A DNA stretch of 64,000 nt from JAUASW01 sp036880965 (GCF_036880965.1 NZ_JBAJMV010000001.1:744001-808000), one strand, 5' to 3'. Positions 51,531-61,131 are shown, counted from the first letter of the stretch. Made by a program: numbers and translations. Notes: a model not told the origin generated them from the letters alone.

Positions 51531-53864
51531 TCAACGACGCTTGCGGGTGCGGGCTTCGGCGCCAGCGCGGGCCTTCGTGCGAGCCGCCTTGACCGGATGG
51601 GCTGGCGGCGCTTCAGCAGCCACCTTGGGCGGCCGTGCGGGCTTGCTCGGCTTGGCCTTGCGACCACCTGCCTTGACCGTCCTGTCCTCACGCCGGACCT
51701 GCTCCAGCGCCTCGACGGCGGTCTTGGGCACTTCCTTGGGCTGATGCGTCTTGTCGCGCGGCGGCTTGGCGCTGGGGCGCGCATCCTCACCATCACGCAC
51801 CAGGCGGAAATCGATCTTGCGGCCGTCCAGGTCGACCCGGCTGACCTGCACCTGCACCCGCGCGCCAGTCGCATAGCGGATGCCCGTGCGCTCGCCGCGA
51901 AGCTCCTGGCGCACCTCGTCGAAGCGGTAGTACTCGCCACCCAGCTCGGTGATGTGGATCAGGCCTTCGACGTACAGCTGGTCGAGCTGCACGAACAGGC
52001 CGAAGCTCGTCACCGCGCTGACCGTGCCGCTGAACTCTTCGCCCAGGTGCTCACGCATGTAGCGGCACTTGAGCCAGGCCTCGACGTCGCGCGAGGCCTC
52101 GTCAGCGCGGCGCTCGTTGGCACTGCAATGGGCACCCACGACTTCCCAACGCTCAGCTTCGGTGGACGCGGTAGCCGGGTTGATCGGCTTGGGGCGGCCG
52201 GGGCGCTTGGCCGGCTCCGGCACGTTCATCTTGCCGGCGTCCAACTGGTAGCGCTTGCTGGCCAGCAGGGCCTTGATCACGCGATGGACCAGCAGGTCTG
52301 GGTAACGGCGGATCGGGCTGGTGAAGTGGGTGTAGGCCGGATAGGCCAGGCCGAAGTGGCCGCCGTTGGCACCGGTGTAGATCGCCTGCTGCATCGAGCG
52401 CAACAGCATCGAATGGATCTGCGTGGCGTCGGGCCTGTCTTTCGTGGCTGCAGCAATCGCCTGGTATTCACCGGGCTTCGGGTCATCGCTGATGCCCAGG
52501 CCGATGCCCAGCGCGCGCAGATAGGCCTGCAAGGCCGTGCGCTTCTCGGGTGTCGGGCCCTCGTGCACACGGAACAGCGAAGCATGCTTGCCGCCGGCGA
52601 TGAAGTCGGCCGCGCTGACATTGGCAGCCAGCATGGCCTCCTCGATCAGCTTGTGTGCCTCGTTGCGGGTGCGTGGCACGATCTTCTCGATCTTGCCGTT
52701 GTCATCGCACACGATCTGCGTCTCGGTGGTTTCAAAGTCCACCGCACCGCGCTTGGCGCGCTGGCCCAGGAGCGCCCGGTAGACCTCGTGCAGATGCAGC
52801 AGATGCGGCACCAGGTCCTTGCGGCGCGCAGCCTCAGGGCCATGCGTGTTGCCCAGCACCGCAGCGACTTCGGTATAGGTCAGCCGCGCATGTGAATTGA
52901 TGACCGCCGGGTAGAACTGGTAGGCGTGCGTCTGGCCCTCGGCATCGATCAGCATGTCGCAGACCATCGCGAGACGGTCTTCATGCGGATTCAGGGAACA
53001 CAAGCCGTTGGACAGCTTCTCCGGCAACATCGGGATGACGCGGCGCGGGAAGTAGACCGAGGTGGCGCGTTCATACGCGTCGTCGTCCAGCGGCTCGCCG
53101 GGCTTGACGTAATGGCTGACGTCAGCAATCGCGACGATCAGACGCCAGCCGTTGAAGGCCGTCTTGCCCCGGCCCTGTTTGTGCGGCTCGCAGTAGACCG
53201 CGTCATCGAAGTCGCGGGCGTCTTCACCGTCAATGGTGACCAGGGCCACGTCGCGCAGGTCAACACGATGCTTCAGGTCTGCATTGCGGACCCGCTCGGG
53301 CAGCTTGGCGGCCTGCGCCTGCGTCGCCGCGCTGAAGGCATGCGGCACCTCGTACTTGCGAACCGCGATCTCGATTTCCATGCCGGGGTCGTCGATCTCG
53401 CCCAGCACCTCGGTCACGCGACCGACCGGCTGCGAATACAGCGAAGGCGGTTCGGTCAGCTCCACCGAAACAATCTGCCCAGCCACCGCATTGGCGATGG
53501 CATTCTTCGGAACCAGGATGTCCTGGCCGAAGCGCTTGTCTTCTGGCGCGACGAGCCAGATGCCGGACTCCAGCAGCAGGCGGCCGATGATGGGCTTCTT
53601 CTTGCGGTCGAGGATCTCGAGCACCTTGCCCTCGGGACGACCGCGCTTGTCGTAGCGCGTGATGCGCACGCGCAGTCGGTCGCCATGCATGACCGCATGC
53701 ATCTCCTGCGAGGAGAGATAGACATCGGGCTGGCCGTCGTCAGGTATCAGGAAGCCATGGCCATCACGGTGGCCCTGCAGCTTGCCCTCGACCTCGCTGA
53801 GCAGCGCGCCACCGGTTCCGCCCGTGCTCAGGCTGGGTGCGCTTGCGTTCTTAAAATTTTTGAT
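51531..53864 (-). CDS. rnr: Ribonuclease R, apparently with an ATC start codon
   Basis: About 777 residues. Processive 3'-5' exoribonuclease that degrades structured RNA. The first ATG (53702, MHAVMHGDRL) falls after the conserved N-terminal cold-shock domain. The frame is open for 55 more codons and encodes clear homology (SEVEGKLQGHRDGHGFLIP, PDVYLSSQEM), then meets an in-frame TAG at 53874-53876. There is no ATG, GTG or TTG in this stretch. AGGA (53872-53875) lies 7 bases before the ATC at 53864 (4 before that at 53867), so one of these is the likely start. The RNB domain has the active-site segment LVTIDGEDARDFDDAVY; an S1 domain (EEFSGTVSAVTSFGLFVQL) and a basic K/R/P/A-rich tail follow. 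Confidence 0.93.
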   Translation of the reverse strand: MKNFKNASAPSLSTGGTGGALLSEVEGKLQGHRDGHGFLIPDDGQPDVYLSSQEMHAVMHGDRLRVRITRYDKRGRPEGKVLEILDRKKKPIIGRLLLESGIWLVAPEDKRFGQDILVPKNAIANAVAGQIVSVELTEPPSLYSQPVGRVTEVLGEIDDPGMEIEIAVRKYEVPHAFSAATQAQAAKLPERVRNADLKHRVDLRDVALVTIDGEDARDFDDAVYCEPHKQGRGKTAFNGWRLIVAIADVSHYVKPGEPLDDDAYERATSVYFPRRVIPMLPEKLSNGLCSLNPHEDRLAMVCDMLIDAEGQTHAYQFYPAVINSHARLTYTEVAAVLGNTHGPEAARRKDLVPHLLHLHEVYRALLGQRAKRGAVDFETTETQIVCDDNGKIEKIVPRTRNEAHKLIEEAMLAANVSAADFIAGGKHASLFRVHEGPTPEKRTALQAYLRALGIGLGISDDPKPGEYQAIAAATKDRPDATQIHSMLLRSMQQAIYTGANGGHFGLAYPAYTHFTSPIRRYPDLLVHRVIKALLASKRYQLDAGKMNVPEPAKRPGRPKPINPATASTEAERWEVVGAHCSANERRADEASRDVEAWLKCRYMREHLGEEFSGTVSAVTSFGLFVQLDQLYVEGLIHITELGGEYYRFDEVRQELRGERTGIRYATGARVQVQVSRVDLDGRKIDFRLVRDGEDARPSAKPPRDKTHQPKEVPKTAVEALEQVRREDRTVKAGGRKAKPSKPARPPKVAAEAPPAHPVKAARTKARAGAEARTRKRR

Positions 53865-53872
53865 GATAGAAT
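53843..53872 (+). promoter_or_regulatory. Promoter of tRNA-Leu, overlapping the rnr start
   Basis: TTGCGT (53843-53848), 18 bases, TAGAAT (53867-53872). The predicted transcript starts near 53880, about 43 bases before the tRNA. The -10 element overlaps the ribosome site and proposed start codon of rnr on the other strand. Confidence 0.55.
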
Positions 53873-53922
53873 CCTAGTCTTTCCTGAAATGCAAAAGAGC
53901 TTCACGGCTCCAGAGCAAACTA

Positions 53923-54007
<85 letters not shown>

Positions 54008-54013
54008 AATTGT

Positions 54014-54043
54014 AAGAGCCAGCACAGTGTGCTGGCTCTTTGC
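54014..54043 (+). terminator. Terminator of tRNA-Leu
   Basis: AAGAGCCAGCACA and TGTGCTGGCTCTT are perfect arms around a single central G, followed by TTGCATTTG. It starts 7 bases after the tRNA. Confidence 0.85.
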
Positions 54044-54095
54044 ATTTGTGGCCCGCAATCATGCGAACCACGGAACAATTGGGCGCACGAACAAC

Positions 54096-54129
54096 AAAAA
54101 AGGCCGGCACTCGCGTGCTGGCCTTTTTC
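54096..54129. terminator. Bidirectional terminator
   Basis: AAAAAAGGCCGGCAC-TCGC-GTGCTGGCCTTTTT has A and T runs on both sides, so it can end the tRNA transcript (+) and the phosphoribosyltransferase-end transcript (-). Confidence 0.88.
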
Positions 54130-54202
54130 TTTGCGCGTTCGAAAACGGCAGTCAACAAACCGAACTGCTGATCGGCTTGCTGGCGGGTCATCGAGGCTGC
54201 CC

Positions 54203-54724
54203 TCAGACGCTGAACTTCTTGGCCAGCGCTTCGGGGCCCATGCCGTCGTACTCTTCGAAAGGCTGGTGGATCCAGGGGCTGGTCTCCAGCATTTCGACGT
54301 AGTAGTCGGGCGTGTAGGTCGACACCGACTTGGTCCAGATCACCGCCGAGCGAAGCTCCGTGATCGAAGGCATGCCGCGCAGGCGCTCAACCACGGCCTT
54401 CAGCGTCACGCCGGAATCGGCCAGGTCATCGACCAGCAGCACGCGGCCGGCCAGTTCGCCCTTGGGCATGGTGATGTACTTGGCGATGTCCAGGCGACCC
54501 TGGATGGTGCCGGCTTCGGCGCGGTACGAGCTGGTGGACATGATGCCCAGCGGCTTGTCGAACACGCGCGAGAGCACGTCGCCGGGGCGCATGCCGCCGC
54601 GGGCCAGGCACAGGATCTGGTCGAACTCCCAACCCGAGGCGTGAACCTTCAGCGCGAGGCGCTCGGTCAGCAGGTGGTACTCGTCCCAGGACACATACAG
54701 ATGCTTGCCGTCGTCGGTCAACAT
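54203..54724 (-). CDS. Purine-type phosphoribosyltransferase
   Basis: 173 residues. The PRPP-binding motif is VLLVDDLADSGVTL (about 95-108), and the N-terminal part has ILCLARGGMRPGDVLSR, as in xanthine/guanine salvage enzymes. It probably joins a free purine base to PRPP. AGGAGAAG precedes the ATG by 7 bases. It is the last gene of the purA chain, fitting a role in purine supply; the base used is not certain. Confidence 0.9.
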   Translation of the reverse strand: MLTDDGKHLYVSWDEYHLLTERLALKVHASGWEFDQILCLARGGMRPGDVLSRVFDKPLGIMSTSSYRAEAGTIQGRLDIAKYITMPKGELAGRVLLVDDLADSGVTLKAVVERLRGMPSITELRSAVIWTKSVSTYTPDYYVEMLETSPWIHQPFEEYDGMGPEALAKKFSV

Positions 54725-54782
54725 GGGGAACTTCTCCTGATTCGGTGATTGCTAGTGTCGGGGCTTGCTGCCACTCTCGGCC

Positions 54783-56117
54783 TCAGGCCTTGTACGGGTG
54801 TTGCAACAGAATCGTGTGCTCGCGGTCGGGGCCGGTCGAGACCATGGCGATCGGTGCGCCGATCACTTCGCTGACGCGCTCCAGGTAGCGGCGCGCATTC
54901 AGCGGCAGCTTGTTCCAGTCGGTCACGCCGAAGGTGGTTTCCGTCCAGCCAGGGAAGGTTTCGTAGACCGGCACGCAGGCCGTGATCTCGTCGCCGTCCA
55001 GCGGCAGGATGTCGGTGGTCTTGCCGTTCAGCTCGTAGCCCACGCACATCTTGATCTCGGCCAGGCCGTCCAGCACGTCCAGCTTGGTCATGCACAGGCC
55101 GGTGATGCCGTTGATGATGATGGAGCGCTTCAGGGCGGCGGCATCCAGCCAGCCGCAGCGGCGGGCGCGGCCGGTCACGGTGCCCTTTTCCTGGCCCACG
55201 GTCGACAGGTGGTAGCCGACGGTGCCTTCCTTCTCCCACTCGAGTTCGGTCGGGAACGGGCCCGAGCCGACTCGCGTGGTGTAGGCCTTGGTGATGCCCA
55301 GCATGTAGTGCAGCATCTGCGGGCCGACGCCAGCACCGGCAGCGGCATTGCCGGCCACGCAGTTGCTCGACGTGACATACGGGTAGGTGCCGTGGTCGAT
55401 GTCCAGCAGCGTGCCTTGCGCGCCTTCGAACAGGATGTTGGCGCCAGCCTTGTGGGCCTTGTGGATCAGGTAGCCCACGTCAGCCATCATCGGCTTGAGC
55501 AGCTCGGCCATCTTCATGGCCTGGTCGAAGATCGGCTGGAACTCCAGCGCATTGGCCTTCAGGTAGCCGGTCAAGGCAAAGTTGTGCAGCTCCAGCAGTT
55601 CGCGCAGCTTCTTGGCAAAGCGATCCGGGTGCTTCAGGTCCTGCACGCGCAGCGCGCGGCGGGCAACCTTGTCTTCATAGGCCGGGCCGATGCCCTTGCC
55701 CGTGGTGCCGATCTTGCCGCTGCCGCTGCTCTCCCGCAGGGCTTCGCGAGCCTTGTCCACTTCCACGTGGAAGGGCAGGATCAGCGGGCAGGACTCGCTG
55801 ATGAAAAGGCGCGAACGCACTTCAACGCCTGCCTTTTCCAGGCGCTCGATCTCGCCCAGCAGATGGGTGGGGTCGACCACCACGCCGTTGCCGATGTAGC
55901 AGGCCACGCCGTCGCGCATGATGCCAGAGGGGATCAGTTGCAGCGCCGTCTTGACGCCCTTGATCACCAGCGTGTGGCCGGCGTTGTGGCCGCCCTGGAA
56001 TCGCACCACGCCTTCGGCATGATCGGTCAGCCAGTCGACGACCTTGCCCTTGCCTTCATCACCCCATTGGGTGCCGACCACGACCACATTGCGACCGCGC
56101 GCGATTTCGCTTTGCAT
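54783..56117 (-). CDS. purA: Adenylosuccinate synthetase
   Basis: 444 residues. Joins IMP and aspartate using GTP, the first committed step to AMP. The P-loop is VVVGTQWGDEGKGKVVDWL, followed by VRFQGGHNAGHTL with the catalytic His, GIGPAYEDKVARRALRV and the C-terminal aspartate-loop region. It lies 44 bases after hisZ and 58 before the phosphoribosyltransferase gene. Confidence 0.98.
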   Translation of the reverse strand: MQSEIARGRNVVVVGTQWGDEGKGKVVDWLTDHAEGVVRFQGGHNAGHTLVIKGVKTALQLIPSGIMRDGVACYIGNGVVVDPTHLLGEIERLEKAGVEVRSRLFISESCPLILPFHVEVDKAREALRESSGSGKIGTTGKGIGPAYEDKVARRALRVQDLKHPDRFAKKLRELLELHNFALTGYLKANALEFQPIFDQAMKMAELLKPMMADVGYLIHKAHKAGANILFEGAQGTLLDIDHGTYPYVTSSNCVAGNAAAGAGVGPQMLHYMLGITKAYTTRVGSGPFPTELEWEKEGTVGYHLSTVGQEKGTVTGRARRCGWLDAAALKRSIIINGITGLCMTKLDVLDGLAEIKMCVGYELNGKTTDILPLDGDEITACVPVYETFPGWTETTFGVTDWNKLPLNARRYLERVSEVIGAPIAMVSTGPDREHTILLQHPYKA

Positions 56118-56161
56118 GATTTTTCGTTCCTACTTGAATTGCTGTTGGCGACGCTAGAGCC

Positions 56162-57331
56162 TCAGAGAGCCCGCACCGCCCATTGAGAGCCGACCTGGAC
56201 CAGTTCACGGTCACAGTCGAATTCGTCGCCTTCGTGCTCGTGCCCGGGCAGCACGCACACCACGGTCTCACCTTGCTCGCGCAGCCGGCGGATCGCCGCC
56301 CGCAAGCCGAGATCTTCGCCCCAGGGCGCCCGCACCGCCGCCCGCAAGGGGCTGACCGGGCCGAGGCTCACCAGGGTCTTCAAATCGGCGCTGAAGCCGA
56401 CCGCCGGACGGCGCCGGCCAAAAACAGCACCCACCTCGTCATAGCGCCCGCCACGCAGCACCGCATCGCTGCAGCCTTCAGCGTAGAGGGCGAAACGCGC
56501 ACCGGTGTAGTACTCGTTGCCGCTGGAATCCGCCAGGTCGAAGCCCAGCCGCACGTCCGGATGGGTTTGACCCAGATGCTTGGTCAGCCAGGCCAGATCG
56601 GCCAGCGCCGCGTCTATCAGCGGATGGGCCGGCAGGCACTTGCGCGCCAGCTCGAGCACCTCGAAGCCGCCGTACAGATTGGGCAGGGCCTGCAGGCCTT
56701 GAGCCACCGAAGACGGCAAGCCGGCGCACAGGCTGGCCAGCTCGGCCTGGTCTTTGGCCGCCAAGGCCGCGCCAATGGCTTCGAGTTGATCGGCCGGCAA
56801 CTTCTGATCGCCCAGGACGCCTTGCAGGATGCGGGCATCGCCCAAGTCCAGCGTGATGCCGACCAGGCCGGCGCGGCGCAGGGCATCCAGCGCCAGCTCC
56901 TGCACTTCCAGGTCGGCTTCGAGGCCGGCATGGCCGTAGATCTCGATGCCCAGCTGCAAGGGCTCACGCGATGCATGCGGGCCTGCCGGTCGGGTGTGAA
57001 CCACCGGACCGCAATAGCAGAGGCGCGTCACACCAGCACGATTGAGCAGGTGCGCATCGATGCGCGCGACCTGTGGCGTCGTATCCGCACGCAAACCCAG
57101 GCTGCGACCAGACAGCTGATCGACCAGCTTGAAGGTCTTCAGATTGAGGGAACGCCCGGCACCGGACAGCAGCGAGTCCAGGTGTTCCAGCAGCGGTGGC
57201 ATGACCAGTTCGCAACCGTAGCCGCGGGCCATGTCCAGCAACTCGCGACGCAACTCTTCGATGCGGCGCGCTTGGGACGGCAGGACGTCGGCAATGTGCT
57301 CGGGCAGCAGCCAAGCAGAGCTCATGGACAT
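56162..57331 (-). CDS. hisZ: ATP phosphoribosyltransferase regulatory subunit HisZ
   Basis: 389 residues. Histidyl-tRNA-synthetase-like protein that lacks aminoacylation activity and serves as the regulatory partner of the short HisG enzyme in histidine synthesis. It begins WLLPEHIADVLPSQARRIEEL and keeps the class II synthetase core (GCELVMPPLLEHLDSLL, RADTTPQVARIDAHLL) with a weak third motif (YTGARFALYAEG). No hisG lies in the window. The position before purA is typical of betaproteobacteria. Confidence 0.95.
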   Translation of the reverse strand: MSMSSAWLLPEHIADVLPSQARRIEELRRELLDMARGYGCELVMPPLLEHLDSLLSGAGRSLNLKTFKLVDQLSGRSLGLRADTTPQVARIDAHLLNRAGVTRLCYCGPVVHTRPAGPHASREPLQLGIEIYGHAGLEADLEVQELALDALRRAGLVGITLDLGDARILQGVLGDQKLPADQLEAIGAALAAKDQAELASLCAGLPSSVAQGLQALPNLYGGFEVLELARKCLPAHPLIDAALADLAWLTKHLGQTHPDVRLGFDLADSSGNEYYTGARFALYAEGCSDAVLRGGRYDEVGAVFGRRRPAVGFSADLKTLVSLGPVSPLRAAVRAPWGEDLGLRAAIRRLREQGETVVCVLPGHEHEGDEFDCDRELVQVGSQWAVRAL

Positions 57332-57440
57332 TCGAGGGGGGTTAAAAGCGCATTGTACCGGCCTGCCGGGCGCCGCTGAACAGGCTCAGGCAATGCAAGC
57401 CATCGCGTTTGTGCAATGAGCCCGTCGGTTCAGGACTGAT

Positions 57441-57638
57441 TCAGGGCCAGCTGAAGTAAAGCAGCAGCAGCCCAGACACCATGCTGGACAGGCCGATGAA
57501 GCGGATCTGGCCATCGCTCATCGCCAGCACGCGAGAGAACACCTGGCGCCAGAGCGTGGGGCTGAGGAAGGGCAGCAAGCCCTCCACCACCAGCATCAGC
57601 GCCAGTGCGCCCCACAGCAGGTCCGAAATCGCCGGCAC
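57441..57638 (-). CDS. yjeT: Small membrane protein YjeT (DUF2065)
   Basis: 65 residues from a GTG at 57638, 9 bases after the hflC stop. Two hydrophobic segments (about 7-25 and 47-64) flank a basic loop (LWRQVFSRVLAMSDGQIRFIG). The family is a 60-65 residue inner-membrane protein that follows hflC in many proteobacteria, as in Escherichia coli. Function is unknown; the constant link to hflKC suggests a role with that complex. Confidence 0.9.
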   Translation of the reverse strand: MPAISDLLWGALALMLVVEGLLPFLSPTLWRQVFSRVLAMSDGQIRFIGLSSMVSGLLLLYFSWP

Positions 57639-57647
57639 GAGGCTGGC

Positions 57648-58547
57648 TTACTTGCGAGGTGCGGCAGGCGCGGCGCCACCGGCACCGCTGCCACGCATGG
57701 CCTTGAAGAAGTCGCTGCTCGGGTCGACGACCATCACATCGGACCTGTTCTTGAAGCTGGCGCGATAGGCTTCCAGGCTGCGGTAGAACTGGGCGAAGTT
57801 CGGGTCACGGCCGAAGGATTCGGCATAGATGGCCGAGGCCTTTGCATCGCCCTCGCCCTTGAGCTTCTGCGCGTCGCGATAGGCCTCGGCCACGATCACT
57901 TCGAATTGCTTGTCGGCATCGGCCTTGATCTTTTCGCCGTCGGCCGAGCCGGTCGATCGCTGTTCGTTGGCCACGCGCTGGCGTTCCGACTTCATGCGGC
58001 TGTAGACCGAATCGGTGATGCTGCCGGAGAAATCGACGCGCTTGACGCGCACATCAACGATCTCGATACCGAACTGCTTGGCTTCGTCCTGCAGGCGCTG
58101 GCGCACGTCGGTCATGACCTTCTCGCGTTCGGTGGCAAGCATGGCACGCACGGTGCGCTTGGTCACTTCCTCGTTCAGCGCGGCCTGCACGATGGGGCTC
58201 AGGCGGTTCTCGACATTGCGGATGTCGACGCCATTGTTGCGGATGAACTGGCGCGGCTCGGAAATGCGCCACTTGACCAGCCAGTCGATCACCAGGCTCT
58301 TCTTCTCGGCCGTGAAGATGGGGCGCGACTCGGGGCTGTCCAGGGTCTGCATGCGGCGGTCCAGGAACACGACGTTCTGGAACGGCGGCGGTGCCTTGAC
58401 CTTCAGTCCGGGCTCGCTGATGACTTCCTTGATTTCACCCAGCGCATAGACGACGGCGAACTGGCGCTGGTCGACGATGAACAGCGTGGAACTGGCCAGC
58501 ATGAAAGCAGCCAGGGCAATGGCAACGATGGTGACGATGCGGTTCAT
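57648..58547 (-). CDS. hflC: HflC, FtsH modulator (SPFH protein)
   Basis: 299 residues. One N-terminal membrane segment (about 5-25), then a periplasmic SPFH/band 7 domain (DQRQFAVVYALGEIKEVISEPG) and a long helical part. With HflK it forms a cage around FtsH and limits proteolysis. The tail is rich in A, G and P. It lies 17 bases after hflK. Confidence 0.97.
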   Translation of the reverse strand: MNRIVTIVAIALAAFMLASSTLFIVDQRQFAVVYALGEIKEVISEPGLKVKAPPPFQNVVFLDRRMQTLDSPESRPIFTAEKKSLVIDWLVKWRISEPRQFIRNNGVDIRNVENRLSPIVQAALNEEVTKRTVRAMLATEREKVMTDVRQRLQDEAKQFGIEIVDVRVKRVDFSGSITDSVYSRMKSERQRVANEQRSTGSADGEKIKADADKQFEVIVAEAYRDAQKLKGEGDAKASAIYAESFGRDPNFAQFYRSLEAYRASFKNRSDVMVVDPSSDFFKAMRGSGAGGAAPAAPRK

Positions 58548-58564
58548 GATTTCAACTTCCTCGC

Positions 58565-59839
58565 TCAGCGGCCGTCGCGGTCGCGGCTGCGCAGGCCATC
58601 GCGGGAGCGCACATCGGCGTTGCCCAGCGAAGAGACGGGTTCCGTGGACACCACCGGCTGCGGCGGGCTGGCCGTGACCGTGCCTGTGCCTTGCTGCAAC
58701 AGCTTGTCCAGCGGCAGATAGAGCAGGTTCGAGCCCGAACGGCTGTCCACCATCACCTTGCTGACGTTGGAATACACCTGCTTCATCGTGTCGATGTAGA
58801 GGCGGTCGCGGGTGACTGCGGGAGCCTTCTGGTATTCGGCCAGCACGCTCTTGAAGCGCTGGGCATCGCCCTCGGCCTCAGCCACCACGCGGGCCTTGTA
58901 GGCCTCGGCTTCTTCCCGCAGGCGCGCTGCCCGGCCCTGCGCCTTGGGGATCACGTCGTTGGCGTAGGCCTGGCCTTCGTTCTTCGCACGCTCGCGGTCT
59001 GCCGTGGCCTTGAAGGCATCGTCAAATGCGGCCTGCACCTGCTCGGGCGCCTGCACCTGCTGCACATTGACGTTCTTGACGATGATGCCTGCCTTCAGGC
59101 GGTCCAGCTGAGCCTGCACCGACTTGATCAGGTCGGTGGCGATGGCGTCGCGCTGCTCGTAGAGCACCGAGTCCATGTTGCTCTTGCCGACGATTTCCCG
59201 CACCGCCGATTCGGCTGCCTGGATCACGGCGGCCTCGGGGTTGGCGTTCTCGAAGAGAAACTCGCGGGCGTCCTTCAAGAGGTACTGCACCGTAAAACGG
59301 ATGTCGACGATGTTCTCGTCCTGCGTCAGCATGGACGAATCGCGCAGACCGGTCGCGGCGACCACGCCGCTGCGGCCCACCTCGACCGAACGCAATTGCG
59401 TCACGGCCACTGTCTCGTGCGCCTGGATCGGATACGGCAGGCGCCATTGCCAGCCGGCACCGACAGACTTGCTGTACTTGCCGAAAGTCGTGACCACGGC
59501 CTGCTGGCCTTCCTGGACGATGAACAGGCCGCTGCCCAGCCAGGCAAGCGCAACAACGCCCGCGATCAGGCCGGCGCCGATGCCGGCGCTCTTCATGTCG
59601 GGCTGGAAGTTGTTGTTGTTGCCGCCGTTGCCGCCGTCATTGCCGGAGCCGCGCTTTTGCCCGCCGAACATGCCCGAAAGCTTGCGGTTGAAGTCGCGCC
59701 AGAGTTCGTCCAGGTCCGGCGGCCCGTCGTTGCGGCCATTGTTCAGCAGGCGGCCAGCCTGCGAGCGCAGCGCCTGCCCCGCTCGTGCAATCAATCCGCT
59801 CTCAGCCGGGCGGTCCGCATTCGGCCCAATGGTGTTCAT
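58565..59839 (-). CDS. hflK: HflK, FtsH modulator (SPFH protein)
   Basis: 424 residues. A cytoplasmic N-terminal part has a G/N-rich stretch (GSGNDGGNGGNNNNF, about 64-78). One membrane segment follows (about 87-110), then the SPFH domain (FIVQEGQQAVVTTFGKYSK) and a long helix. The C-terminus is R/D-rich (RSRDGLRSRDRDGR). The ATG overlaps the hflX stop (ATGA). Confidence 0.97.
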   Translation of the reverse strand: MNTIGPNADRPAESGLIARAGQALRSQAGRLLNNGRNDGPPDLDELWRDFNRKLSGMFGGQKRGSGNDGGNGGNNNNFQPDMKSAGIGAGLIAGVVALAWLGSGLFIVQEGQQAVVTTFGKYSKSVGAGWQWRLPYPIQAHETVAVTQLRSVEVGRSGVVAATGLRDSSMLTQDENIVDIRFTVQYLLKDAREFLFENANPEAAVIQAAESAVREIVGKSNMDSVLYEQRDAIATDLIKSVQAQLDRLKAGIIVKNVNVQQVQAPEQVQAAFDDAFKATADRERAKNEGQAYANDVIPKAQGRAARLREEAEAYKARVVAEAEGDAQRFKSVLAEYQKAPAVTRDRLYIDTMKQVYSNVSKVMVDSRSGSNLLYLPLDKLLQQGTGTVTASPPQPVVSTEPVSSLGNADVRSRDGLRSRDRDGR

Positions 59840-61083
59840 GCTCTTGCCTGTTGTTCAGTGGAAGGCGCCAAGTCGGCCGCCGCATCTTCTGGATCTTCGG
59901 CCCCATCAGTTGGGGCCAGGTCGTGCAGATTCAAGCCGACATTCTGCCCGCGCATTGCCTCGACAATCTGTGCGCGCAGCACATCGAGTCCGGTGCCGTC
60001 CAGCGCGCTCACGAACACGCGGGGCGTACGTACGCCGCCATCGCGCTCGATCCAGTCTTGCGGGGCTCTCGGCCGCTGGCTTTCCTCAAGCATGTCCTGC
60101 TTGTTGTAGACCAGGATCTGGGGAATGTCGGCCGCGCCGATTTCGGCCAGCACCTTCTCGACCTCCGCGAGCTGCTCGTCCAGCACCGGGCTGGCGGCGT
60201 CGATCACATGCAGCAGCAGGTCGGCGTCGGCCGCCTCCTGCAGCGTGGCGCGGAAGGCCTCGACCAGCTTGTGAGGCAGGTCGCGGATGAAACCGACGGT
60301 GTCGGAGAGCGAAACGCTGGCGCCGGCCTGCTCGAGATAGAGCGAGCGCGTCGTCGTGTCCAGCGTCGCGAACAGCTTGTCGGCCGCATAGGTGCGCGCC
60401 TTGACCAGCGAGTTGAACAGTGTGCTCTTGCCGGCATTGGTGTAGCCGACCAGGGAGACGCGGAACACGCCGTTGCGCTGGCGAGCGCGCTGCTGGGTGC
60501 TGCGCTGGCGCTGCACCTTCTTCAGCCGCTCCTTGGTGGCCTTGATGCGGTCGTCGATCATGCGACGGTCCAGCTCGATCTGGGCTTCGCCCGGGCCGCC
60601 GCGCATGCCGATGCCGCCGCTCTGACGCTCCAGGTGGCTCCAGCGGCGCACCAGGCGCGTGGCCAGGTATTGCAGGCGCGCCAGCTCAACTTGCAGCTTG
60701 CCCTCGAAGCTCTGCGCACGGGCGGCAAAGATCTCCAGGATCAGAGCGGTGCGGTCGGCCACGGGCACGCCCAGGACGCGCTCCAGATTGCGCTGCTGGG
60801 CCGGCGAAATCGCCTGATCGAACAGCACGGTGTGGGCCTCATGGGCCTGCACCAGCAGCTTGATTTCGTCGGCCTTGCCCGAGCCGACGAAGAGCGCGGC
60901 ATCGGGCGCCTTGCGGCGGGCAATGACACGGGCCACTGGCGTGTCGCCGGCCGACTCGGCCAGCAAGGCCAGCTCGTCCAGCGTCGCGTCGAAGGAGGCG
61001 TCTCGACCAAAATCGACGCCCACGAGAATGGCGCGCGCCGCCTCGGAGGGCGGCGTCGCGACAGAGTTTGTAGAGGAACTCAA
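59836..61083 (-). CDS. hflX: Ribosome-splitting GTPase HflX
   Basis: 415 residues. GTPase that dissociates stalled 70S ribosomes after heat or antibiotic stress. The N-terminal HflX domain ends in a glycine-rich segment (GGIGMRGGPGEAQIELD). The G domain follows, with G1 GYTNAGKSTLFN, the DTVGFIRDLPH segment and NKQD. The C-terminal tail is short and acidic. It lies 48 bases after hfq. Confidence 0.97.
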   Translation of the reverse strand: MSSSTNSVATPPSEAARAILVGVDFGRDASFDATLDELALLAESAGDTPVARVIARRKAPDAALFVGSGKADEIKLLVQAHEAHTVLFDQAISPAQQRNLERVLGVPVADRTALILEIFAARAQSFEGKLQVELARLQYLATRLVRRWSHLERQSGGIGMRGGPGEAQIELDRRMIDDRIKATKERLKKVQRQRSTQQRARQRNGVFRVSLVGYTNAGKSTLFNSLVKARTYAADKLFATLDTTTRSLYLEQAGASVSLSDTVGFIRDLPHKLVEAFRATLQEAADADLLLHVIDAASPVLDEQLAEVEKVLAEIGAADIPQILVYNKQDMLEESQRPRAPQDWIERDGGVRTPRVFVSALDGTGLDVLRAQIVEAMRGQNVGLNLHDLAPTDGAEDPEDAAADLAPSTEQQARA

Positions 61084-61131
61084 GGTGTTGCTTGTTGGGC
61101 TGGCTTCAGCCCGCAGACCGGATCAGACCGG

